Of a DNA stretch of 14,300 bases, positions 1-6,001 are shown piece after piece; the first letter of the stretch is position 1, and each line of letters begins with the position of its first letter. Made by a program: the position numbers and the translations under genes. The notes beneath the pieces were generated by a model. It did no database searches. It was not told the origin of the DNA and saw only the letters and a program-made list of their open reading frames with translations. Source of the DNA: JAMCXS01 sp964459065 (GTDB taxonomy: Bacteria; Acidobacteriota; Terriglobia; UBA7540); assembly GCA_964459065.1 (NCBI GenBank), contig CAYWMN010000082.1:1-14300 (forward strand), written 5' to 3'.

Positions 1-755
1 TGCATCTCGACCCGCCGTTCCGCGACGTTGTACCGGGCGACGTGCCGGAACCGTGATAAATCAAAGTTCCCTCCGAGTTCGCGGTTAATCCTGGCAAGAA
101 TGTTCAGATTGAACGCTGCCGTAATGCCCAGAGGATCGTCGTAAGCGCGCAGAAGTTGTTCCTCGGCCTTTTCCAGGTCCGTGGCCAGCAGCAGCGCATC
201 GCCGGGCGCCAACGTCTGCCGTACCTTGCGCAGAAATTCTTCGGCCGGCTTGCGCTCAAAGTTCCCGATGGAACTTCCCAGAAAGAGCACCAGCAAATGC
301 TGGCCATCCTGGCGCCGGGCCGCGACCTTCTGCAACCCGTCGAGGTAGCCGGATTCAAAACCCAGAACATTGACTCCCTCCAGGTCCTCAAGTTGGCGGC
401 GGCACATCTGGAGCGCCGCAGGCGAGATTTCAATGGGATGATAATCGATGGGCTCGCGCCGCGCCACCGCTTCCAGGATCAGGCGTGTTTTTTTTCCGCT
501 GCCGCTGCCCAGCTCCGCCACCCGCAGCGGTGAAGCAACCTGGCCGGTGATTTCTTCCGCACGGTTGCGCAGGATTCGCTCGCCGGCGCGCGTAAGGCCG
601 TACTCCGGCAGCAGGCTGATCACCTCAAAAAGCGCCGAGCCCACAGCATCGTAAAAGTACTGGGGAGAAAGTTCCTTTTGCCCCGGCTTTGTAAGGCCGG
701 CGCGAACGTCTTCGGCAAATTTGCTGATGGGACCGGCGATAGCGGCTTGCGGCAC
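1..755 (-). CDS. egtD: L-histidine N-alpha-methyltransferase EgtD (ergothioneine biosynthesis), C-terminus beyond window
   Basis: EgtD is a cytoplasmic SAM-dependent enzyme that trimethylates the alpha-amino group of histidine to hercynine, the first committed step of ergothioneine synthesis. About 251 codons are visible of a family length near 320; the end lies beyond the window start. Visible motifs are FYDAVGSALFE (33-44), LPEYGLTRAGER (49-60), the SAM-binding loop ELGSGSGKKTRLIL (81-94), YHPIEISPAAL (105-115), LFLGSSIGNF (157-166) and the GITAAFNLNIL segment (210-220). Aligned by eye to the mycobacterial enzyme, Tyr35, Tyr52 and Asn165 match histidine-site residues Tyr39, Tyr56 and Asn166. 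The usual LPEYY reads LPEYG here. The remaining histidine-site residues lie in the missing part. The start is GTG at 755, chosen because GGGAGGG sits 5 nt upstream. It lies 21 nt after the egtB stop, so the two are almost certainly co-transcribed. Confidence 0.95.
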   Translation of the reverse strand, partial: MPQAAIAGPISKFAEDVRAGLTKPGQKELSPQYFYDAVGSALFEVISLLPEYGLTRAGERILRNRAEEITGQVASPLRVAELGSGSGKKTRLILEAVARREPIDYHPIEISPAALQMCRRQLEDLEGVNVLGFESGYLDGLQKVAARRQDGQHLLVLFLGSSIGNFERKPAEEFLRKVRQTLAPGDALLLATDLEKAEEQLLRAYDDPLGITAAFNLNILARINRELGGNFDLSRFRHVARYNVAERRVEM

Positions 756-760
756 TTTGA

Positions 761-767
761 CCCTCCC
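761..767 (-). promoter_or_regulatory. Ribosome binding site of egtD
   Basis: On the minus strand this reads GGGAGGG, 5 nt before a GTG codon at 755. It decides the egtD start. An ATG at 769-767 overlaps the site but is out of frame with EgtD. Confidence 0.8.
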
Positions 768-776
768 ATTAAAACT

Positions 777-2093
777 TCAGTTGCTGGCCAGCCGGAACCC
801 CGAATAAACGTACTGGTAGCGGGGCTGAAACCAGTTGCGGAATGAACGGCGCAGCATGCACGCGGCCGTGCGGGGCGAGCCGCCCTTCATCACGTAGTGC
901 TTGCCGTCAAAGAAGTTGGCGGAATAGCCACGGTAGAAAGGAAAAGGTTTGAAACCGGGCAGGGGCTGGAAAAGCGTCGAGGTCCATTCCCAGCCGTTGC
1001 CGACCAGGTCGGCCACGCCGAAGGCGCTGCGGCCTTCCGGATGCGCGGCGACCGAAGAGGGGTCCCAGCGCGCAAAGTCGAACGTGCCGTATCTCTCCGT
1101 CGGTTCGTCAGCACCCCAGGGATACAGCCTTTCGGGTCCTTCCGGGCTTCCGTAAGCTGCCCGGTGGAACTGTTCCTCGGTGGGCAGCTGTTTGCCGGCC
1201 CAGCGCGCGTAGGCGGCCGCCTCGGCGTGGCTCACGTAAACCGGCCAATCGAGCGGCAGCGGTAGGTGGGCGAACATGGCCTGATAGAACCACTGATCGT
1301 CCTGCTTGATCCAGAATTTGGGCTGCCGGATGCCTTCGCGCTCAATCCACTCCCAATCTTCCTCGCTCCACAGGTTGCGGTCCGTGTAGCCGCCCTCCTT
1401 CACAAACTTCAAAAACTCGCCGTTGGTCACCTTGTATTCGCTGATCGAAAAGGCGGGAACTTCGACGGAGTGCGCTTCAAATTCATTATCCCAGCCGAAA
1501 GCTTCGCCTTTCCTCGGCAGGCCTAAATGAGCCGTTCCTTCCGGGATCTCGATCATTTTGAGCTCGGGGCCCGACGCGGGGAGAACGCTGGGAGGCGCCT
1601 GCCGCACTTTATTTTCAAGCGGCAACTGATGCAGCATGTAGGCGAGCGTTTCGGCGTGCATCAAGCGGTGCTCGATGGCGACGTTGAGGTAAACTCCGGT
1701 TGGGGACAAGGATCCCTCGGCATCCACCAGAGATTGGTCTTCGAGATGCCGGTCAAGCTCCCGGCGCACGCGTTGGTTGTATTCATCGATTTCGGCAAGC
1801 GACGGCCAGTCGGAGGGCTGATCCGAGGGAAGCCCTCCATCAACCGGATCGATTCCAAAGGCGAATAAATTGTCAAAGCCGGGCTTAAACGGCTTGAGTT
1901 CGAATCCGTAATGCCCCAGCAGGTTCCAGTCAAACGCCTCCAGATGCCCGATGTAGAAAACGATCCTGTGCCGTTCAGGAATGGGCCGATCGTAAATGGC
2001 CTGGGGGTTGACGATTTTGAAGAGTTTGTCGGTTCTTGTCCGGGCGTTGGCCAGGCGGGAGAGAATGTTCAAATCGTTTTGCATCTCTGACAT
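777..2093 (-). CDS. egtB: Ergothioneine sulfoxide synthase EgtB (DinB_2 + FGE-sulfatase domains)
   Basis: EgtB is a non-haem iron(II) enzyme that uses O2 to join a thiol donor (cysteine or gamma-glutamylcysteine) to the imidazole C2 of hercynine. The 438-residue protein has an N-terminal DinB_2 four-helix domain (about 10-160) supplying the iron ligands: His50 in GHLEAFDW, and His142 and His146 in the HRLMHAE motif. A C-terminal FGE-sulfatase/SUMF1 domain follows (about 178-438). It shows the PVYVSHAEAAAYARWAGKQL core, GNGWEWTSTLF (365-375), MKGGSPRTA (402-410) and the terminal YSGFRLAS. The size and two-domain layout are those of EgtB; OvoA carries an extra methyltransferase domain. No egtA or egtC is seen nearby, which fits cysteine-using forms but does not prove it. 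The start is ATG 2093; AGGA lies very close to it, so ATG 2084 (residue 4) is also possible. It is first in the operon with egtD. Confidence 0.95.
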   Translation of the reverse strand: MSEMQNDLNILSRLANARTRTDKLFKIVNPQAIYDRPIPERHRIVFYIGHLEAFDWNLLGHYGFELKPFKPGFDNLFAFGIDPVDGGLPSDQPSDWPSLAEIDEYNQRVRRELDRHLEDQSLVDAEGSLSPTGVYLNVAIEHRLMHAETLAYMLHQLPLENKVRQAPPSVLPASGPELKMIEIPEGTAHLGLPRKGEAFGWDNEFEAHSVEVPAFSISEYKVTNGEFLKFVKEGGYTDRNLWSEEDWEWIEREGIRQPKFWIKQDDQWFYQAMFAHLPLPLDWPVYVSHAEAAAYARWAGKQLPTEEQFHRAAYGSPEGPERLYPWGADEPTERYGTFDFARWDPSSVAAHPEGRSAFGVADLVGNGWEWTSTLFQPLPGFKPFPFYRGYSANFFDGKHYVMKGGSPRTAACMLRRSFRNWFQPRYQYVYSGFRLASN

Positions 2094-2171
2094 TTTCCTG
2101 ATAGAGAATACGTGGGCAATCGAGTTTCAGCGTCGTTTTGTTTGTTGGTCGCGTTGAAGCCCCGCCTGAAA

Positions 2172-2199
2172 ATGATAACAAATCGATTTTGAAGATCAA
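2172..2199 (-). promoter_or_regulatory. Candidate sigma-70 promoter of egtBD
   Basis: Read on the minus strand: TTGATC (2199-2194), a 16-nt spacer, then TATCAT (2177-2172), about 80 nt upstream of the egtB start. The segment is clearly more AT-rich than its surroundings. The spacer contains the perfect palindrome AAATCGATTT (2180-2189), a possible operator. A weaker plus-strand hexamer pair, TTGAAG (2154-2159) and TAACAA (2176-2181), overlaps it and could serve the divergent transporter. This is consensus matching by eye only. Confidence 0.45.
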
Positions 2200-2246
2200 A
2201 ACGCCGGTCCGCATCGACTCGACGGCGGCAGGTTCCTTGCGCGGGC

Positions 2247-2260
2247 TCCGGGGCCCCGGA
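2247..2260. repeat. Perfect 14-bp palindrome upstream of the transporter operon
   Basis: TCCGGGGCCCCGGA equals its own reverse complement. GGG (2243-2245) and CCC (2261-2263) extend the symmetry beyond one mismatch on each side. It lies 31 nt before the preferred ATPase start at 2292. It could be an operator or form a strong hairpin in the leader transcript; the sequence alone does not decide. Confidence 0.6.
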
Positions 2261-2291
2261 ACCCATGGCGCCGCAGAAAGAAACCCAAAAC

Positions 2292-3038
2292 ATGATTGAG
2301 TTTCAAAATGCCGGCTACAGCATCGGCGGCGCAAAGGATCTGCTCTCCGGTCTCAATCTCACCGTCGAGGCGGGCGAGACCCTGGTGTTGCTTGGCCGGA
2401 GCGGCTCCGGCAAGTCCACCACGCTGAAGCTGATCAACCGCCTGCTCGAACCCACGTCGGGCCGGGTTCTGGTTGAAGGGCGGTCCATTCTGGACTGGGA
2501 CCCGATTCGCCTGCGCCGCCGGATCGGATACGTCATTCAGGAAATCGGTCTTTTCCCCCACTTCACCATCGAGCGAAATATCGCCCTGGTGCCGCAGCTC
2601 GAAGGCTGGTCCCCGGAGCGCCGCCACGGGCGCGTTGAACAGTTGTTGCAGATGGTCGGGCTTGAGCCCGGGAAGTTCGGCCGCCGGTACCCGCATGAAC
2701 TCTCGGGCGGGCAGCGCCAACGCGTCGGCGTGGCGCGGGCGCTTGCCGCCGATCCGCCCATTCTGCTGATGGATGAACCTTTTGGGGCGCTCGACCCGCT
2801 GACGCGCCTGGAAATCCAGCGCGAGTTCCTGGCGCTCGAACAACGCCTGCGCAAAACCGTCGTCTTCGTCACGCACGACGTCCGGGAGGCGCTCGCCGTG
2901 GGCACGCGCGTCGGCCTGCTGGAAGAAGGAAAACTGTTGGGAACTTATTCGCGCCGAGACTTCCTCGATTCCACCGAACCGATGGTTCGCGCTTATCTTG
3001 AAGCCCTGCGCACGCCCGGGGAGAGGCTGCCTTCATAG
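2292..3038 (+). CDS. Betaine/choline-family (OpuCA/ProV-like) ABC transporter ATP-binding protein
   Basis: This cytoplasmic ATPase powers the importer encoded by the next two genes. In 248 residues it shows Walker A GRSGSGKST (35-43), a Q-loop in YVIQEIGLFPHFTIERNI (80-97; this stretch is typical of the osmoprotectant OpuCA/ProV/OsmV group), signature LSGGQRQRV (137-145), Walker B ILLMDEP (157-163) with catalytic Glu162, and the switch His195 in FVTHD. It ends soon after the nucleotide-binding domain and lacks the C-terminal CBS pair that gives OpuCA or ProV their ionic-strength sensing. I prefer ATG 2292 (MIEFQNAGYS) because family members begin there; an in-frame ATG at 2265 would add nine residues. 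Neither has a strong ribosome site. The permease starts 22 nt after the stop. The substrate is inferred from the neighbourhood only; EgtV is the comparable subunit in ergothioneine importers. Confidence 0.9.
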   Translation: MIEFQNAGYSIGGAKDLLSGLNLTVEAGETLVLLGRSGSGKSTTLKLINRLLEPTSGRVLVEGRSILDWDPIRLRRRIGYVIQEIGLFPHFTIERNIALVPQLEGWSPERRHGRVEQLLQMVGLEPGKFGRRYPHELSGGQRQRVGVARALAADPPILLMDEPFGALDPLTRLEIQREFLALEQRLRKTVVFVTHDVREALAVGTRVGLLEEGKLLGTYSRRDFLDSTEPMVRAYLEALRTPGERLPS

Positions 3039-3046
3039 CGCCACAG

Positions 3047-3053
3047 AAAGGAA
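3047..3053 (+). promoter_or_regulatory. Ribosome binding site of the permease
   Basis: AAAGGAA lies 7 nt before ATG 3061. It fixes the permease start and rules out the in-frame extension back to 2998, which would run through the end of the ATPase gene. Confidence 0.65.
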
Positions 3054-3060
3054 CTTCCTG

Positions 3061-3702
3061 ATGAGCTTGCTGGAATTTTTTTATCGCAATCGCGCGCAGA
3101 TTTTAGCGCTGACTTTGGAACACCTGTGGCTGGTGGGCATGTCGATGCTGCTGGCGGTTTTGATCGGGGTTCCCCTGGGTATTTTGATTACCCGCCGCAC
3201 GGGGTGGAATAAGCCGGTGCTGGGCGGAGCCAACATCATTCAAACCATTCCCAGCCTGGCGCTTTTCGGATTCCTGATGCCGATGCCCTGGCTGGGTGCG
3301 CGCGCCGACCGGCTGGCGATTGCGGCGCTCGCCGGCTACGCGCTGCTGCCGATTATCCGCAACACCTGCACGGGCATCCTGAGCGTTGATCCGGGCGTGC
3401 GCGAGGCCGCGCGCGGCATGGGAATGACGGACTGGCAATTGCTCACGCAGGTTGAGCTGCCGCTCTCGCTGGGCGTGATTCTTGCCGGGATTCGCGTGGC
3501 CACGGTGATTACGGTGGGCGTGGCGACGATTGCCGCCGCCATCGGAGCGGGCGGCCTGGGAGAATTTATCTTTCGCGGGCTCGCCATGGTGGATAACCGC
3601 GTCATCCTGGCCGGCGCCATTCCGGCAGCCCTGCTGGCGCTGCTGGCGGACTTCGCCCTCGGCTGGGCGGAACATCACCTGGTCCCTTCCGTTAAACGAT
3701 GA
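3061..3702 (+). CDS. Betaine/choline-family (OpuCB/ProW-like) ABC transporter permease
   Basis: This inner-membrane subunit of the importer has 213 residues, a usual size for stand-alone OpuCB-type permeases. Hydrophobic segments are visible at about 20-43, 53-78, 85-102, 136-165 and 181-203. The cytoplasmic coupling loop (EAA motif) starts at EAARGMGMTDWQLL (115-128) and continues through VELPLSLGVILAGIRVA, where the ATPase docks. The TIPSLALFGFL stretch (62-72) is typical of this family. There is no fused substrate-binding domain, unlike the described EgtU proteins, in which permease and binding domain form one chain; here the binding protein is a separate gene overlapping this stop by 4 nt (ATGA). 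Assignment to the family is firm, substrate uncertain. Confidence 0.9.
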   Translation: MSLLEFFYRNRAQILALTLEHLWLVGMSMLLAVLIGVPLGILITRRTGWNKPVLGGANIIQTIPSLALFGFLMPMPWLGARADRLAIAALAGYALLPIIRNTCTGILSVDPGVREAARGMGMTDWQLLTQVELPLSLGVILAGIRVATVITVGVATIAAAIGAGGLGEFIFRGLAMVDNRVILAGAIPAALLALLADFALGWAEHHLVPSVKR

Positions 3703-4580
3703 AAAAGACCCTTGCCATCATCATTCTTGCCTTGACGCTCTCGGCCTGCGGCCCACCCCGCAAAGACACCATCGTGGTGGGTTCCAAGAACTTCACCGAG
3801 CAGGTGATCCTTGGCGAGATGCTTGCCCAGCACCTCGCCAAACAGACGGGACTTCACGTGGAGCGCCGCTTCTACCTGGGCGGAACCTACATCTGCCAGC
3901 AGGCCATGCTGGCGGGCCGGATTGATGTTTACGTCGAGTACACGGGCACGGCGCTTACCGCCATTCTGAAGCAGCCGGTGGAACATAACGCGCAGGCGGT
4001 TTACAAGAAAGTCAAAGCTCAATACGCCTCGCGCTTCAAGCTGGTGGTGATGCCCTCGCTCGGATTCAACGACACCTTCGTTCTGGTGATTCGCGGCGAG
4101 GATGCCCGCGCCGACCATATCCGGACCATCTCCCAAGCGGTTCCTTATGCCGTCCACTGGCGACCCGGTTTTGGTTTTGAGTTCATGGAAAGGCCGGACG
4201 GATATCCAGGCTTAGTCAAGACCTATGGACTGAAGTTCGGCGAGCAGCCAAGAATTATGGAGCTGGGTTTGCTTTACCGCGCCCTTTTCGATCATCAGGT
4301 GGATTTGATCGCCGCCAACTCCACCGACGGATTGCTCGCAAGCCACGGTCTGGTCGTGCTGAAAGACAATAAGCACTTCTTTCCGCCCTACCAGGCAGTG
4401 CCCATCGTGCGGCGCGAGATGCTGGAATGGCATCCCGCCGTCGGCAAGGCGCTCGAAGAGTTGGCGGGAAAAATCTCCGATGCCGACATGCGGCGCCTCA
4501 ACTACGAAGTGGCCGTCCGGCACCGCGACCTCAAGCAAGTTGTGCGGGAGTTCCTGCGCTCCAGGCACCTGGACCCCTGA
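3699..4580 (+). CDS. OpuAC-family substrate-binding lipoprotein, betaine/ergothioneine-type candidate
   Basis: This lipid-anchored binding protein delivers a quaternary-amine ligand to the permease. Of 293 residues, the first 16 are a lipoprotein signal (MKKTLAIIILALTLSAC) with the modified cysteine at 17. Mature family motifs follow: VGSKNFTEQVILGEMLA (27-43), GRIDVYVEYTGTAL (73-86), LGFNDTFVLVIR (121-132), MELGLLYRALF (187-197), IAANSTDGLL (204-213) and the FFPPYQAVPIVR segment (227-238). By recollection, four tyrosines form the ligand cage in B. subtilis OpuCC. Here two matching positions stay Tyr (78 or 81, and 193), one is Phe127, and one appears to be Asn207. This hints at a ligand other than glycine betaine. 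The start overlaps the permease stop as ATGA, without an obvious ribosome site, so translation is probably coupled. An ergothioneine or hercynine ligand is inferred from the adjacent egtBD genes. Confidence 0.88.
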   Translation: MKKTLAIIILALTLSACGPPRKDTIVVGSKNFTEQVILGEMLAQHLAKQTGLHVERRFYLGGTYICQQAMLAGRIDVYVEYTGTALTAILKQPVEHNAQAVYKKVKAQYASRFKLVVMPSLGFNDTFVLVIRGEDARADHIRTISQAVPYAVHWRPGFGFEFMERPDGYPGLVKTYGLKFGEQPRIMELGLLYRALFDHQVDLIAANSTDGLLASHGLVVLKDNKHFFPPYQAVPIVRREMLEWHPAVGKALEELAGKISDADMRRLNYEVAVRHRDLKQVVREFLRSRHLDP

Positions 4581-4600
4581 GCCCTCCAACCCGGAGGCTA

Positions 4601-4615
4601 CGAGAGAGGCTCTCG
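4601..4615 (+). terminator. Short hairpin just after the transporter operon
   Basis: CGAGAG-AGG-CTCTCG is a perfect 6-bp stem with a 3-nt loop, 21 nt after the binding-protein stop. No T run follows, so termination by this hairpin alone is doubtful. Confidence 0.3.
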
Positions 4616-4637
4616 GCGCTCAGCGTTCATGCATCGA

Positions 4638-4676
4638 GCGGCGCCAGGGTGTGGCTTGGCGCCGCCTGCGGCTTTT
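4638..4676 (+). terminator. Terminator-like inverted repeats between convergent operons
   Basis: GCGGCGCC (4638-4645) and GGCGCCGC (4658-4665) form a perfect 8-bp stem with a 12-nt loop. Overlapping it, GCCG-CCTG-CGGC (4661-4672) is followed by TTTT (4673-4676), the form of a Rho-independent terminator for the plus-strand transporter operon. The minus-strand sucB stop is at 4691, so the same structure could also end the sucAB transcript. Confidence 0.5.
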
Positions 4677-4690
4677 GGAACAGATGGGGT

Positions 4691-6001
4691 CTAAGAGGCA
4701 AACAAAAGGCTGGCAGGATCCTCGATGATTTCCTTAACGCGAACCAGGAACTGCACGGCTTCCATGCCGTCCACGATGCGGTGGTCGTAGCTGAGGGCGA
4801 CGTACATCATGGGGCGGATTTGCACCTGGCCTTCCACGGGCACCGCTCGCTGTTCAATCTTGTGCAGTCCCAGAATGCCGACCTGCGGAGGATTCAGGAT
4901 GGGCGTGCTCAACATGGAGCCGTAGACGCCGCCGTTGGAGATCGTGAAGGTTCCGCCGCGCAAATCTTCCAGCGTCAAATCCCCGGCTTCCGCCTTGCGC
5001 GCAAATTCCTTGATGGATTTCTCAATCTCCGCGAACCCCATGCGATCGGCATCGCGAAGCACCGGAACCACCAATCCGCCCGGCGCGCCCACCGCCACGC
5101 CGATATCGTAATAGTGCTTGAGAACCATCTCGGTTCCCTGAATCTCGGCATTCAACTGCGGAAATTGCCGGAGGGCGGCAACGCTGGCTTTCACAAAAAA
5201 CGAGGCGATTCCCAACCCCACGCCGTTCCGCTTTTTGAACGTTTCCTTCCAGCGGCCCCGCAAGGCCATGACGGCCGTCATGTCGATTTCATTGAAGGTG
5301 GTCAGCATGGCGGCGGTGTGCTGGGCTTCCACCAGCCGCCGCGCAATGGTCTGCCGGCGGCGCGACAGGCGCACGCGCTCTTCCCGCCGCTCGCGCTCGG
5401 CGGGCGGCCTTACCACACCGGGCCGCTGGGGCGCTGCCCCCGCTTGGCTGGCGGCGGCTTCTGCGGGGCCGGGTTCGGCCGCGGCCGGTTCGCCTGCGGG
5501 CGCCGCACCTTCAAGATAGCTTTCCACGTCGCGCTGGCGGATGCGGCCGTCCGACTTGCTCGGCTGCACGCGGGAAAGATCGATCCCGTGTTCTTCGGCG
5601 ATTCGTTTGGCCAGGGGGGTCGCCAGGCGTTTGCCGGCGGTTTCCGCCGGGGCTTCGTGCGCGGTTGCGGTTGAAACGGGGCGAGGTTCTTCCTTTACCA
5701 TTCGAGGCCCCGGCTTTTCCTCGACGGCGCCGCTTTTTTGGGGCGGCGCGGCTTCACCCGCCGGCGCTTCTTCGATCACTCCCAGCAAGTCGCCGATCTG
5801 GACATTGTCGCCTTCCTGGTGCTCGATGCGCGCCAGCAAGCCGCCGTGTTCGGCGCCCACTTCAAGGTCGACTTTCTCGGTTTCAAGCTCCACAAGGATG
5901 TCGCCCGCGCTCACCCGGTCTCCTTCCTGCTTCCGCCAGGCCCCTACCGTGGCCTCGACAACTGATTCACCCAACTCAGGTACGACGATTTTGGTCGACA
6001 C
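4691..6001 (-). CDS. sucB: 2-oxoglutarate dehydrogenase E2, dihydrolipoamide succinyltransferase SucB
   Basis: SucB is the core E2 of the cytoplasmic 2-oxoglutarate dehydrogenase complex and transfers the succinyl group from lipoate to CoA. The 436 residues show a lipoyl domain (1-77) with lipoyl-lysine Lys43 in ELETEKVDLEV, a charged Ala/Pro linker, the peripheral subunit-binding domain (125-163, beginning RLATPLAKRIAEEHG), a second Ala/Pro-rich linker, and the catalytic domain (about 205-436). Active-site residues are His407 and Asp411 in SYDHRIVDG. Pairing with sucA makes succinyl rather than acetyl or branched-chain specificity most likely. The start is GTG at 6001 with GGAGGAG 5 nt upstream. 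The reading frame begins 26 nt inside the 3' end of sucA, so the two are co-transcribed and translation is probably coupled. No lpd (E3) gene follows in this window. Confidence 0.95.
   Translation of the reverse strand: MSTKIVVPELGESVVEATVGAWRKQEGDRVSAGDILVELETEKVDLEVGAEHGGLLARIEHQEGDNVQIGDLLGVIEEAPAGEAAPPQKSGAVEEKPGPRMVKEEPRPVSTATAHEAPAETAGKRLATPLAKRIAEEHGIDLSRVQPSKSDGRIRQRDVESYLEGAAPAGEPAAAEPGPAEAAASQAGAAPQRPGVVRPPAERERREERVRLSRRRQTIARRLVEAQHTAAMLTTFNEIDMTAVMALRGRWKETFKKRNGVGLGIASFFVKASVAALRQFPQLNAEIQGTEMVLKHYYDIGVAVGAPGGLVVPVLRDADRMGFAEIEKSIKEFARKAEAGDLTLEDLRGGTFTISNGGVYGSMLSTPILNPPQVGILGLHKIEQRAVPVEGQVQIRPMMYVALSYDHRIVDGMEAVQFLVRVKEIIEDPASLLFAS

Noticed and set aside
104..433. Minus-strand frame beginning at ATG 433 inside egtD
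   Set aside because: It is in a different frame from EgtD, which is supported along the whole segment by family motifs.
2196..2876. Minus-strand open frame opposite the ABC ATPase
   Set aside because: It is the complement of a gene with every ATPase motif, and its own protein shows no family features.
2292..4580. Plain osmoprotectant (glycine betaine) importer
   Set aside because: Not excluded, but not preferred: it lacks CBS domains, one cage position appears substituted, and it sits beside ergothioneine genes. It remains the main alternative.
4427..5674. Plus-strand open frame of 415 codons opposite sucB and across the transporter end
   Set aside because: It overlaps the binding-protein gene, the terminator region and sucB, and has no domain or ribosome site.
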